Origin: an uncultured Armatimonadota bacterium | GTDB taxonomy: Bacteria; Armatimonadota; Armatimonadia; Armatimonadales; Armatimonadaceae | Direction of reading: 5' to 3' | Assembly (NCBI GenBank): GCA_903910385.1 | Contig: CAIVZM010000051.1 | Span: 1-64,000, forward strand | DNA length: 64,000 nucleotides | Part shown: in pieces, positions 50,678 through 59,326 of the stretch | Numbering within the stretch: the first letter of the stretch is position 1 | Layout: every line of letters begins with the position of its first letter | The notes under the pieces: model-generated | The model's input: the letters and a program-made list of their open reading frames with translations, nothing else | What the model was told of the DNA's origin: nothing | The model's database searches: none | Made by a program: the position numbers and the translations under genes

Positions 50678-51526
50678 TCACTCGGAAGCGCCCGCCTGAT
50701 GCAGAAGGGGAATGAGGGCGGTAAGATTGCCTGCTGTCGCCAGGGCGAGGGCGGTCTCCCCCTGTTTATTTTTGACCCGGGCATCTGCACCCGCCTGCAA
50801 CATCAGGGACGCCGCTTCGACATTTGCGGCGCGACAGGCGGAAATCAAGGCAGTATCGTCTTCCTTGCTACGCGCGTTCACCTCCGCGCCTACTTCGATC
50901 AAGCGACGGACGAATAAGATCTTCTGTGAAGGAGCCGCCATCAGGGGCGTCTCTCCTGTGACTAGTCGGGCATTGACATTTGCGCCGCGACTCAGCAAGT
51001 CTTCCATCATCCCGTAATCGCCGTTCGCGATCGCCCACAAAAGCGGCGTTCCCTGTGATGTATCCGCAGGATTGACATTGGCGCCCCGTTGAATAGCATC
51101 CCGTATCGAGGCAAAGTCCCCCTTCGTCATTGCCGCCAGTAATTGCTGATCGGGAGTCAGATTGGGGTTAGCGGGCGGAGCGGGAGCGATAGGCGTCGCC
51201 GTAACCGCAGGAGGTGCGGCGGTATTAGCGGCAGGAGCAATTGACCTGGTCGTTGGCGGCGGCGCCAGCAACTGTCGTCGGCTCAATATATCGCTTACAC
51301 TAACGGGATTGGTGGAAAGGATAGGAGCGGCATTGACACTCGACCCTTTTTCCAGCGCTGCGTTCGGTAGAGGAAGCGGAGCGTTGATACCAGAAGGAGT
51401 AATCTGCCCTATGGAAGGCGTTACCGGTCGGCTGAGTGTTGCCAGTAACACGCCCAGCGCCGCAAAGACAATGATTGCAGCCCCTGCTAGCAAGGCGAAC
51501 CCTTTTGTCCCGAACCCGTTTTCCAT
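50678..51526 (-). CDS. Membrane-anchored ankyrin-repeat protein
   Basis: 282 residues. One transmembrane helix at about residues 9-30 (LLAGAAIIVFAALGVLLAT) is followed by a Pro/Ala/Thr-rich linker of about 100 residues and then four ankyrin repeats (for example GTPLLWAIANGDYGMMEDLL, SRGANVNARLVTGETPLMAA and LMLQAGADARVKNKQGETAL). The repeats would be extracytoplasmic and bind another protein. ATG 51526 has a TATACT box exactly 6 nt upstream; the in-frame ATG at 51562 precedes that box and is unlikely to be used. Confidence 0.83.
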   Translation of the reverse strand: MENGFGTKGFALLAGAAIIVFAALGVLLATLSRPVTPSIGQITPSGINAPLPLPNAALEKGSSVNAAPILSTNPVSVSDILSRRQLLAPPPTTRSIAPAANTAAPPAVTATPIAPAPPANPNLTPDQQLLAAMTKGDFASIRDAIQRGANVNPADTSQGTPLLWAIANGDYGMMEDLLSRGANVNARLVTGETPLMAAPSQKILFVRRLIEVGAEVNARSKEDDTALISACRAANVEAASLMLQAGADARVKNKQGETALALATAGNLTALIPLLHQAGASE

Positions 51527-51532
51527 ACAGAC

Positions 51533-51538
51533 AGTATA
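51533..51538 (-). promoter_or_regulatory. Leaderless-type -10 box, ankyrin gene
   Basis: Minus-strand TATACT ends 6 nt (GTCTGT) before ATG 51526; no ribosome site intervenes. Confidence 0.62.
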
Positions 51539-51597
51539 TTTCCCCTTTTGATGAAAAACCATACTTGTTTAAAAGGTAAATTTTTAAATGTTTATTA

Positions 51598-52224
51598 TTA
51601 ACCGGATCGGACGTTATCTTCCTCAATGCGAACGCCGTAACATTGCGCCAGTTGTATCGCCTGCGCGATATCGAAACGCACTCCCTTGAGATTCCACGTT
51701 CGCAAATCCACTTTATCCAGAATGGCGCCGCGAAAATCCGCTCCCGTCAGGTCTGCATCCCGAAATTCGGCACGAGTCAGGTCTGTATCGCGGAAATCCG
51801 TATTCTTCAGACTTGTAGCATAAAAGTCAGATTCGACCAACTTCAAGCCTTGAAAGCTTATTTTATCGAGTTTTTGTCGTCGCAAGTTCACCCACGACCA
51901 GTCTCCGTTGGAGATAGTGATGCCGCTCAAGTCAGCATCCAGAAAATCAGCCCCGAGCAAACGGCAATCCGTAAAAGCGGCGACAAAGAAATAGGTTCCC
52001 CGGAAAACGCTACTGGAAAAAGAGGAGCCACGGGCGGAGAAGGCGTTCATTTGGGCTCCGCTGAAATTACACTCTTCGAAATGGCATATCTCGACCAGCG
52101 CTTCGCTCAGAATGGCGTCGACAAAACGGCAATGCTCAAAGGAACAGCGACGAAAAACAAACTCCGAAAAATCGCGTTCGCCAAAATCCTCATCCTGAAA
52201 GGATTTATCTTCCCATATTTCCAT
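51598..52224 (-). CDS. Pentapeptide-repeat protein
   Basis: 208 residues. Repeats of the A(D/N)LxX type build a right-handed quadrilateral beta-helix, clearest in LLGADFLDADLSG and TDFRDTDLTRAEFRDADLTG. The N-terminal region uses F and C at the core positions (CSFEHCRFVDA, CHFEECNFSGA). No catalytic motif or signal is seen. Some pentapeptide proteins protect gyrase from quinolones; others have unknown roles, and I cannot assign this one. ATG 52224 has AGGA 9 nt upstream. Confidence 0.85.
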   Translation of the reverse strand: MEIWEDKSFQDEDFGERDFSEFVFRRCSFEHCRFVDAILSEALVEICHFEECNFSGAQMNAFSARGSSFSSSVFRGTYFFVAAFTDCRLLGADFLDADLSGITISNGDWSWVNLRRQKLDKISFQGLKLVESDFYATSLKNTDFRDTDLTRAEFRDADLTGADFRGAILDKVDLRTWNLKGVRFDIAQAIQLAQCYGVRIEEDNVRSG

Positions 52225-52268
52225 TTTCGGTTATCCTGACTATCCGCGATATCACACTCTCCGCAGGG

Positions 52269-53948
52269 TCAGGACAATCCGGTAATGTCACCCTGAAGAT
52301 CGACATCGATCTGGAAAGCGGCAGGGTTCTTCGGCAGACCCGGCATTGTCAGTAGCGTCCCAGCGTAAGCGACAACAAAGCCCGCGCCGGCGGAGAGTTT
52401 GATATCGCGGATGGTCAGAACATGACCGGACGGCGCCCCACGCTGTTCCGCATTATCGCTGAACGAATACTGAGTCTTGGCGATACACACCGGCAGAGAG
52501 CCATACCCGCGCTTGCGAAGATAGGCGAGACGGTTTGCGGCGGTGGGCAGGAATTCCACCCGCTCTGCACGGTAGATTTCGCGGGCGACCGTCTCTATTT
52601 TCGTTTTTAGTGAAGCGCTGTCCGGGTACAGGAATCGGAAATCCGCCGGGGTTGTTTCCAACGTTCGCCGAACCAGATGCGCCAGATTTTCCGCGCCTCT
52701 CCCGCCTTCACCCCAGACATTCGCTAATTCGACCGGAAGATCGGAGGCATCACAGAGTCGCCGTAAAGCGGTTATTTCCGCCTCAGTATCCGCCGAAAAC
52801 TGATTGATGGCGACAACCACAGGCAGACCATATTTTTTCAGGTTCTCCGCGTGACGGGCAAGATTGGCGAATCCCGCCTCCAATGCAGAGACGTTTTCCG
52901 TCTTTAATTCAGTCAGCGGAACTCCGCCGTGCATTTTCAGAGCGCGAATGGTGGCGACAAGGACAGCCATGTCCGGTTTCAAGCCCGATTGCCGCATTTT
53001 GATATCGAGAAACTTCTCCGCGCCTAAGTCCGCGCCGAAACCCGCTTCCGTCACGCAGACTTCGCCCAGAGAAAGGGCGAGTTTGGTCGCCAGAACCGAA
53101 TTACAGCCATGAGCGATATTGGCGAAGGGGCCGCCGTGCAGAACCACCGGGTTATGTTCCAGCGTCTGCACCAGATTGGGGAGAAGAGCGTCCTTCAGGA
53201 GTGCGGTCATCGCGCCGACCGCGCCCAGTTCGCCTGCAGTGACAGGCTCATTGTCCGTATTCGAGCCGATAACGATGCGGGCGAGGCGCAATTTCAAATC
53301 TTCGAGATTTTCGGAGAGGCACAAAATCGCCATGATTTCCGACGCCGCCGTAATTTCGAAGCCCGTTTCACGCGGGATGCCTTCTGATTTTCCGCCTAAT
53401 CCGGTGATGAGATTGCGCAACGCCCGATCGTTCATATCCAGACAGCGTTTCCAGGTCACAGAGCGCGGTTCGAGATGCAACGCGTTACCGGATTGCAGAT
53501 GGTTATCGATCAACGCGGCAAGCAGATTGTTGGCGGCGGTAATCGCATGAATATCACCGGTAAAGTGCAGGTTGATATCCTCCATAGGAATCACCTGCGA
53601 CCACCCGCCACCTGTCGCGCCGCCCTTCTGCCCGAATACTGGACCGAGGGATGGTTCCCGCAAAGCGGCGACGCAGGCGACGCCGATTCGGTTCAGTCCC
53701 TGCGCCAGTCCGATAGATGTGGTGGTTTTGCCTTCGCCCGCTGGCGTCGGAGTGATTGCCGTAACCAGGACAAGCTTTCCGCGTCGAGCGGTCGGTTCGT
53801 CGAGGCGTTGCATCAACGCTTCCCGTGTCACTTTCGCTTTGTAGCGTCCGTAAGGTTCCAGATCATCGGGCGTCAGACCCACCGTCGCGGCGATTTCCGT
53901 GATGGGGAGAGGAGTAACAGAACGAGCGATTTCAATATCTGTCGGCAT
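52269..53948 (-). CDS. fhs: Formate-tetrahydrofolate ligase
   Basis: 559 residues, the normal length. The P-loop is TPAGEGKTTTSIGLAQGL; REPSLGPVFGQKGGATGGGW, DIHAITAANNLLAALIDNH and GLPVVVAINQFSADTEAEI are family signatures. It makes 10-formyl-THF from formate with ATP, feeding purine synthesis and one-carbon metabolism. ATG 53948 gives the family-typical N-terminus and has a TACAAT box exactly 6 nt upstream. A longer frame from 54083 runs through the divergent promoter region and should be discarded. It faces a methyltransferase gene across a 119-bp divergent region. Confidence 0.95.
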   Translation of the reverse strand: MPTDIEIARSVTPLPITEIAATVGLTPDDLEPYGRYKAKVTREALMQRLDEPTARRGKLVLVTAITPTPAGEGKTTTSIGLAQGLNRIGVACVAALREPSLGPVFGQKGGATGGGWSQVIPMEDINLHFTGDIHAITAANNLLAALIDNHLQSGNALHLEPRSVTWKRCLDMNDRALRNLITGLGGKSEGIPRETGFEITAASEIMAILCLSENLEDLKLRLARIVIGSNTDNEPVTAGELGAVGAMTALLKDALLPNLVQTLEHNPVVLHGGPFANIAHGCNSVLATKLALSLGEVCVTEAGFGADLGAEKFLDIKMRQSGLKPDMAVLVATIRALKMHGGVPLTELKTENVSALEAGFANLARHAENLKKYGLPVVVAINQFSADTEAEITALRRLCDASDLPVELANVWGEGGRGAENLAHLVRRTLETTPADFRFLYPDSASLKTKIETVAREIYRAERVEFLPTAANRLAYLRKRGYGSLPVCIAKTQYSFSDNAEQRGAPSGHVLTIRDIKLSAGAGFVVAYAGTLLTMPGLPKNPAAFQIDVDLQGDITGLS

Positions 53949-53954
53949 GGTCGC

Positions 53955-53960
53955 ATTGTA
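53955..53960 (-). promoter_or_regulatory. Leaderless-type -10 box, fhs
   Basis: Minus-strand TACAAT ends 6 nt (GCGACC) before ATG 53948. Confidence 0.6.
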
Positions 53961-54054
53961 GCATACAGGGCTATGGCGCGTGAATAGGGATGACATTACG
54001 TTCGGACGCCTGCCGGGTCCGCAGAATACGGGAAACAGCGCTTCCGGAAGAATG

Positions 54055-54060
54055 TATACT
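54055..54060 (+). promoter_or_regulatory. Leaderless-type -10 box, methyltransferase gene
   Basis: TATACT ends 7 nt (GAGGAAA) before GTG 54068, which is in frame with the methyltransferase. It is about 95 bp from the divergent fhs -10 box. Confidence 0.58.
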
Positions 54061-54067
54061 GAGGAAA

Positions 54068-54895
54068 GTGGAGAACCGGACAATCAACAATATGACGGAA
54101 GCAAAGCAATACGGGGACGTCGCGGCTATTTATGACACTCTTATGGAGGATGTGCCACATCCTGCATGGTTAGCGCGAATCGAACGCGAAGCGATAAAGC
54201 GCGGTAAAAATCTCGATTCCGCTTCCGCTCTGGATATCGCCTGTGGCACCGGCATCGTCACTGAGCTGCTCTGGTGGCGCGGTTACCGTCCTCTGTACGC
54301 TTTTGACATTTCTCCTGCGATGGTCGCTATCGCTGAGACGAAAGCTTTTTCCTGGGGCAAGCGCGACATCAACGGCGAGGGGAGACCTCATTTTTCAGTA
54401 CAGGATGCCGCAGAACTGGACATGAACGGAATGACGTTCGATCTACTGATCAGTCTGTTTGACTCGATCAACTATATTCTCGATCCGGCGCGATTGAAAC
54501 AGGCGTTTCACCGTCTGTACGCCCATACCACTCCCGGCGGTCTGCTCGCCTTCGATATGAACTCCCGCTATGCTCTTGCGGAGGGACTCTTTACGCAATC
54601 CAACTGGGTCGGCCCGCTCTGGCACGACTGGCGCTCCTCTTACGATGCGGCGACGGAAATCTGCCGGATCGAAATGGACTTCTGGATAGACGACGAAACC
54701 ACTAAATCGACGCGCCATTTCAAGGAGCTTCATATTCAACGCGCCTATGATGCCAGAGACATTCTTCAATGGCTGACGGAAGCGGGTTTTGTTCGCCCCG
54801 CCGTGTTCGGTAATTACGGCGAACGCGCCCCGAACGCCAAATCGGACAGGCTTCTGTTCTTTGCAGAAAAAGAGTCTTTGCCGACGCCGTTTTAA
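54068..54895 (+). CDS. Class I SAM-dependent methyltransferase
   Basis: 275 residues from GTG 54068. SALDIACGTGIVTELLWWRG is motif I, YAFDISPAMVAIA holds the ribose-binding Asp, and MTFDLLISLFDSINYI is motif IV. The C-terminal half (FDMNSRYALAEGLF, HFKELHIQRAYDARDILQWL) resembles the group related to glycine or small-molecule methyltransferases, but the substrate is not clear. GTG 54068 is favoured because TATACT lies 7 nt upstream; the common alternative, ATG 54092, starts eight codons later and has no ribosome site. Confidence 0.82.
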   Translation: MENRTINNMTEAKQYGDVAAIYDTLMEDVPHPAWLARIEREAIKRGKNLDSASALDIACGTGIVTELLWWRGYRPLYAFDISPAMVAIAETKAFSWGKRDINGEGRPHFSVQDAAELDMNGMTFDLLISLFDSINYILDPARLKQAFHRLYAHTTPGGLLAFDMNSRYALAEGLFTQSNWVGPLWHDWRSSYDAATEICRIEMDFWIDDETTKSTRHFKELHIQRAYDARDILQWLTEAGFVRPAVFGNYGERAPNAKSDRLLFFAEKESLPTPF

Positions 54896-54999
54896 ATCGT
54901 TATTTCAAGCCGCCATTGCGCTCAGAATAGACAGCGCCTTTCCGGTACAATAATAAAGTACGTCTATCCGTATACTCGTGAGGTCTCTCGTTAAAAGTC

Positions 55000-56985
55000 A
55001 TGCACTTTCGTTTCACTGTGCGATTCTCAACACGATTCGCTGTACGCAATGTCGCTCGTTATGCCTTCATAGTTGTCATTTCCTGCCTTGCGCTCTACGG
55101 TTGCACGCCTGCAACCACCGAAAATCTGGAGACAACTCCGCCGGAAACTGTGAAAGAAACGAAAGATCGTAGCGCCGGGGCGTTCGCTGATCTTGATCCC
55201 TGGGTCTTAAAAACGACGGATCCGGTCGCAGCGCGGGGCAATCACGGCATCTTTCTGGGAAATGGCTATATCGGAGTAACGCCGGGAAGCGCCGGCGGGG
55301 CGGACAAGGACGCTCGCTTTTTCGTGGCGGGAGTTTATGACGAAAAGGAGAATCTCAAAGCGCTTCCGGATGCCCCCTACCTTTCTCTCCCACAACAGAC
55401 CAGCGCTACTCCTTACTCACAGACATTGAACCTGAGAACAGGCATTTTACAGACGAAGCAGGCTTTTTATCAGGCGGAGTCGTTTGTCAGTGCAACGAAC
55501 CCGTATCTCTGGGTACAACGCCTGACCGGATCGGGGGATAAAGAGGACAAAAAGATAGGAGCGTCGGAGGCCCCACGAGTGACGAAAACCCAAGCTAACG
55601 GCGTTACTGTCGCCGTAGCGGTTGCTCAGCAACGCCCTGTCGACATCGATAACCTTACCCGCTATGTTGCGGTCTATACCTCACGTGATGGCGGCGATCC
55701 ATCAGCGAAGGCGCTTGCCGAGGTCAAACGGGCGATGACGGCGGGTTACGAATCCGTGCGAGAAGCGCAGGAAGCGGAATGGAAAAAACGCTGGGCGAGC
55801 GCCGACATTCAGATCGAAGGCGACCCTGAAGCGCAACAACTCATCCACAAATTGATGTTCGACCTTTTGCAATCGACGCGTATCGGTGGGGACGATTCTA
55901 TCGCGCCCGAAACATTGTCAGGCGAATTTTACAAGGGGCATATTTTCTGGGACGCCGAAATCTGGATGTTCCCTGCCCTGCTGGCGCAACATCCCGATCT
56001 AGCGAGGACGATTCTCGACTACCGGTTCAAGTATCTATCACAGGCTCAAGAGCAGGCGAAGGCGCAGAGCGGGGCGGGAGCGGACTTTCCATGGGAATCG
56101 GCGGCGAGTGGCAAGGAAGTCGCGCCGGGCGGATTTTCGAAGGGAAGGCATGTGACGGCAGGAGTCGGTTGGGCGGTGTGGCAGTACTATCTTGCGACCA
56201 ACGACAAAAAGTGGCTGACAGAGCGCGGCTTGCCTCTACTCTCGAATATCGCTGATTATTTTGTCCGTCGCGCAACCAAGAACCCGGCGACGGGCGAGTA
56301 TGAAATCAAAGGCGTCTTCGGTCCAGATGAAAATAAAGGCGAGTGTGACAATAATACTTACACGAATGCGATGGCGAAGAATGTCCTGACCTATGCGACG
56401 AACGCCGCAGACATCGTCGGCAAGTCAGCGAACCCGCAGTGGAAGGCTGTCGCGGACAAACTCAAACTCCCCTTCGATAAGGCGAAGGGCTACTACCTGG
56501 CGCGGGACGCCGATAAAGGCGAGAAGACGAAACAGGCGGACGGGGAGTTATTGCTCTGGCCGGCGAAACTCGCGATGGATGCAAAAACCGCCGCCGCCAC
56601 CTTCGATTTCCATAAAGAGCGTCCGATCAAAAACGGTCCCGCCATGACCGATTCGATCCATGCCCTGATTGCCGCAAGGTTGGGTCGCGCCGATGAGGCG
56701 GAAAAAGATTTCCGCGAATCGTATCGTCCTTTTGTCCGAGGGCCGTTCCTGCTCTTTTCCGAAAAACGCTCTCTGGATCGGTGCGTCTTCACAACTGGCG
56801 CAGGCGGCATCCTGCAAAGTGTCCTGTACGGATTTGGCGGTCTCGACTTTTCGGAACCGGGTGGGTTGATCAAAGCGCCGGTCGCTCTACCTCCCTCCTG
56901 GAAAAAACTGACTATCACTGGCATCGAATGGAAAGGGAAACGCTATACGCTGACAGTCACGCCGGAAGGCAGAACGCTGAAGTAA
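55000..56985 (+). CDS. GH65-family glycosidase-like lipoprotein
   Basis: 661 residues. The signal peptide ends in the lipobox ALYGC with lipidated C35. The (alpha/alpha)6 domain shows YKGHIFWDAEIWMFP, the GH65 substrate-binding motif, and FGPDENKGECDNNTYTNAMA, where E444 in GPDE is the catalytic acid. Acting from the membrane surface on alpha-linked glucosyl substrates is likely. GH65 contains trehalases, kojibiose and other phosphorylases, and the eukaryotic glucosidase acting on collagen hydroxylysine glycans. Residues around 170-200 are reduced compared with longer homologues. ATG 55000 is 23 nt after TATACT (54971-54976). Confidence 0.83.
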   Translation: MHFRFTVRFSTRFAVRNVARYAFIVVISCLALYGCTPATTENLETTPPETVKETKDRSAGAFADLDPWVLKTTDPVAARGNHGIFLGNGYIGVTPGSAGGADKDARFFVAGVYDEKENLKALPDAPYLSLPQQTSATPYSQTLNLRTGILQTKQAFYQAESFVSATNPYLWVQRLTGSGDKEDKKIGASEAPRVTKTQANGVTVAVAVAQQRPVDIDNLTRYVAVYTSRDGGDPSAKALAEVKRAMTAGYESVREAQEAEWKKRWASADIQIEGDPEAQQLIHKLMFDLLQSTRIGGDDSIAPETLSGEFYKGHIFWDAEIWMFPALLAQHPDLARTILDYRFKYLSQAQEQAKAQSGAGADFPWESAASGKEVAPGGFSKGRHVTAGVGWAVWQYYLATNDKKWLTERGLPLLSNIADYFVRRATKNPATGEYEIKGVFGPDENKGECDNNTYTNAMAKNVLTYATNAADIVGKSANPQWKAVADKLKLPFDKAKGYYLARDADKGEKTKQADGELLLWPAKLAMDAKTAAATFDFHKERPIKNGPAMTDSIHALIAARLGRADEAEKDFRESYRPFVRGPFLLFSEKRSLDRCVFTTGAGGILQSVLYGFGGLDFSEPGGLIKAPVALPPSWKKLTITGIEWKGKRYTLTVTPEGRTLK

Positions 56986-56997
56986 TCAGCGCCCCGG

Positions 56998-57027
56998 TTG
57001 CCTTTGATCGTCCGTCCCGGCTATAAT
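56998..57027 (+). promoter_or_regulatory. pyk promoter
   Basis: TTGCCT (56998-57003) and TATAAT (57022-57027) are 18 bp apart. A leader of about 13 nt follows, with AAGGGGAG as the ribosome site. Confidence 0.7.
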
Positions 57028-57046
57028 TCAAGGGGAGCAATTTTTT

Positions 57047-58498
57047 ATGCGGCGCACGAAAATCGTCTGTACGCTGGGACCTGCCATTGATGGATCGGAT
57101 CAGATTCGTCAGTTAGCGGAAGCGGGAATGGATGTTGCCCGCTTCAATTTTTCCCACGGGACATTCGACGAACATCAGGAACGTTACGACGCGGTGCGTG
57201 CGGCTTCGGCGGCGCTCGGCAAACCTATCGCCGTGTTGCAAGACCTCTGTGGCCCCAAAATCCGCATTGGTAATGTCGCCGCAGGAACCAGACTTCGCAA
57301 AGATTCCCAGTTTGTCCTGACCTCAGACGATATTCCCGGCAATGAGGAACGCGCTCATCTTGCCGTACCCCAAATGTTTGCGGCGGTTTCTGTGGGAAAT
57401 CATCTCCTGCTGGACGATGGTCTTCTGGAACTGGTCATCGTGGAGAAAACCGCGACCGAACTGATTACCCGCGTCCTGATCGGCGGTTCGCTTGGATCCA
57501 AAAAAGGGATAAGCGCCCCCGGCGTTTCTCTGGATATCGACGCCGTTACCGAAAAGGATGCATCGGATGTGCGCTTCGGTTTGAAAATGGGCGTCGATTA
57601 TGTGGCGCTATCGTTTGTCCGGAATGACCGCGATGTCGAAATCCTGCGCGGAATTATGAAAGATGCAGGACGCGTCGTTCCTATTATTGTCAAGATCGAG
57701 CGGGCGGAAGCGGTGCATAATCTGGAGGAAATCCTGCGTGTCTCCGAAGGCGCGATGGTGGCGCGAGGCGACATGGGAGTCGAGATGCCCGTTGAGGAAG
57801 TCCCGATGGCGCAGAAGCGGATTATCCGTGCAGCGAACCGCCTGGGCAAGCCGGTCATCACCGCCACGCAGATGCTCGATTCCATGATCCGCAATCCCCG
57901 CCCCACCCGCGCCGAAGTCACCGATATTGCGAACGCCGTTATCGACGGTACAGACGCCCTGATGCTGTCCGGCGAGACGGCGGCGGGGGCGTACCCCTTT
58001 GAAGCGGTTCGCACTATGTCTCGCGTCGCTGAGCGTGCGGAACGCGAGATCGATTACAAGACACTATTTCGGGAGAAGGCGGCCGCCTTCGGCATCGAAA
58101 GCGTCACGGACGCTATCGGGGAAGCGGTAGCGCAAATCGCTCAGGATCAGCAAGCGGTGGCGATCATTTGTTCGACCTCGACCGGAGGCAGCGCTCGCGC
58201 CGTCGGCAAATTCCGCCCTTCCTGCCCGATTCTCGCCGCAACCACCTCGCAGGATGCGTACCGCGCGATGGCGCTATACTGGGGAACCACGCCGCTACTG
58301 GTCAACATGCCCGCCGATACGGATCAGATGATCGTCAATGCGGTCGATGCCGCCACCGAAGGCGGCCACCTGCATAATGGCGACCTGATCGTCATCACCG
58401 CCGGAACCCCGATCGGCGTGCCGGGTAGCACCAACCTCATCAAAGTGCATACGATGGGTCAACCCCTCCAGCAACCCCGCCATCCCGACGCCCCATAA
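57047..58498 (+). CDS. pyk: Pyruvate kinase
   Basis: 483 residues. RRTKIVCTLGPA opens the barrel; MDVARFNFSHG, LQDLCGPKIRIG, VKIERAEAVHNLEEIL (catalytic lysine), VARGDMGVEMP (metal-binding) and ITATQMLDSMI (signature) are present. The C-terminal domain (VAIICSTSTGGSARAV, NLIKVHTMG) ends without the extra phosphohistidine domain found in Bacillus. Catalyses PEP plus ADP to pyruvate plus ATP. The ribosome site AAGGGGAG is 11 nt before ATG 57047. Confidence 0.96.
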   Translation: MRRTKIVCTLGPAIDGSDQIRQLAEAGMDVARFNFSHGTFDEHQERYDAVRAASAALGKPIAVLQDLCGPKIRIGNVAAGTRLRKDSQFVLTSDDIPGNEERAHLAVPQMFAAVSVGNHLLLDDGLLELVIVEKTATELITRVLIGGSLGSKKGISAPGVSLDIDAVTEKDASDVRFGLKMGVDYVALSFVRNDRDVEILRGIMKDAGRVVPIIVKIERAEAVHNLEEILRVSEGAMVARGDMGVEMPVEEVPMAQKRIIRAANRLGKPVITATQMLDSMIRNPRPTRAEVTDIANAVIDGTDALMLSGETAAGAYPFEAVRTMSRVAERAEREIDYKTLFREKAAAFGIESVTDAIGEAVAQIAQDQQAVAIICSTSTGGSARAVGKFRPSCPILAATTSQDAYRAMALYWGTTPLLVNMPADTDQMIVNAVDAATEGGHLHNGDLIVITAGTPIGVPGSTNLIKVHTMGQPLQQPRHPDAP

Positions 58499-58830
58499 TC
58501 AAATACTTTCTAATGAAAAGATATCTCGGCGCCTGAAGGATACATCGCTAAGAATAGATGCTCCCCCTGATTCTCCTGATAGTTACTGTGTGACCACTTC
58601 CTCATCTTCAACATCCGTCGATGAATTCCATCAAACAAATGTTTTTATCCGCTTCAGGACAGATATTCGGATTCGGGAGTACCGATTTTGGGAAAAGAAA
58701 ATATGGTATCCCTGATTATTAATAGTTTTCAAAGGTAATATTTCTCACGGTGTTGCATGATGGCGCTATTTCATGTTATTATTTGGCAACATTCGACGGA
58801 ACCAACAGTCAGTAACAGGCAACAGGATTT
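58499..58830 (+). other. Intergenic gap with a promoter
   Basis: 332 bp between pyk and the FtsB-like gene with no gene I can support. Near the right end TTGCAT (58753-58758) and TATTAT (58777-58782) are 18 bp apart, the same -35 hexamer and spacing as the recN promoter, leaving a leader of about 40 nt. Confidence 0.6.
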
Positions 58831-59268
58831 GTGGGAACCTCTTCGCTGGTAATGAAAAGCGCTAAAAAACAGGGAGACGAACAAAAAGGCATTAAGAAGC
58901 GGCGTCAACGTAGCGCCGCCGCCCGAAACGTCGGTCGTATCGGAGCCTTACTGACGGTTGGAATTGTCGGAGCCTTTCTTTTATTTCAAGTTGTGGCAAA
59001 AATCATCTACCCCTATAAACTCGGCTATCAGGAAGCGCGAAAGGTGGCGGCGTTGCAACTTCGATTGAATAAAGCGACCGCCATGAATGATTTTTACCGA
59101 TCCCGGGTAAACTATCTTGAGTCGCAAGAGGGCGGCGAGATGCTGGCGCGACACGCCGGATATCATCGTCCAGGCGAGACTGCCTATCTCATCGATCCCA
59201 AACTTTTTGCTGGGATGCCCCCTGCCTCGCAGGACATTTCACCCGCCACTATCGTGGCAAAACCTTGA
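58831..59268 (+). CDS. FtsB/DivIC-like septum formation initiator protein
   Basis: 145 residues: a basic cytoplasmic N-terminus (KKRRQRSAAARNVGR), one transmembrane helix (ALLTVGIVGAFLLFQVVAKI), a short coiled coil (residues about 65-100) and an extracytoplasmic end with EMLARHAGYHRPGETAYL, which matches the A-R-x-x-G-Y/x-x-x-P-G-E pattern of DivIC/FtsB. It would act with FtsL and FtsQ in divisome assembly. GTG 58831 and ATG 58852 are both possible starts. It is co-directional with a half-size TauE gene. Confidence 0.72.
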   Translation: MGTSSLVMKSAKKQGDEQKGIKKRRQRSAAARNVGRIGALLTVGIVGAFLLFQVVAKIIYPYKLGYQEARKVAALQLRLNKATAMNDFYRSRVNYLESQEGGEMLARHAGYHRPGETAYLIDPKLFAGMPPASQDISPATIVAKP

Positions 59269-59326
59269 AACGGTCGTTTCGGAGCCTATTCGACGTGAAC
59301 AAAAGAGACGCTTAAGGAAACCGCTT

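Noticed and set aside
53109-53987. Plus-strand frames opposite fhs
   Set aside because: They are shadows of the minus-strand fhs gene, which has full-length family motifs.
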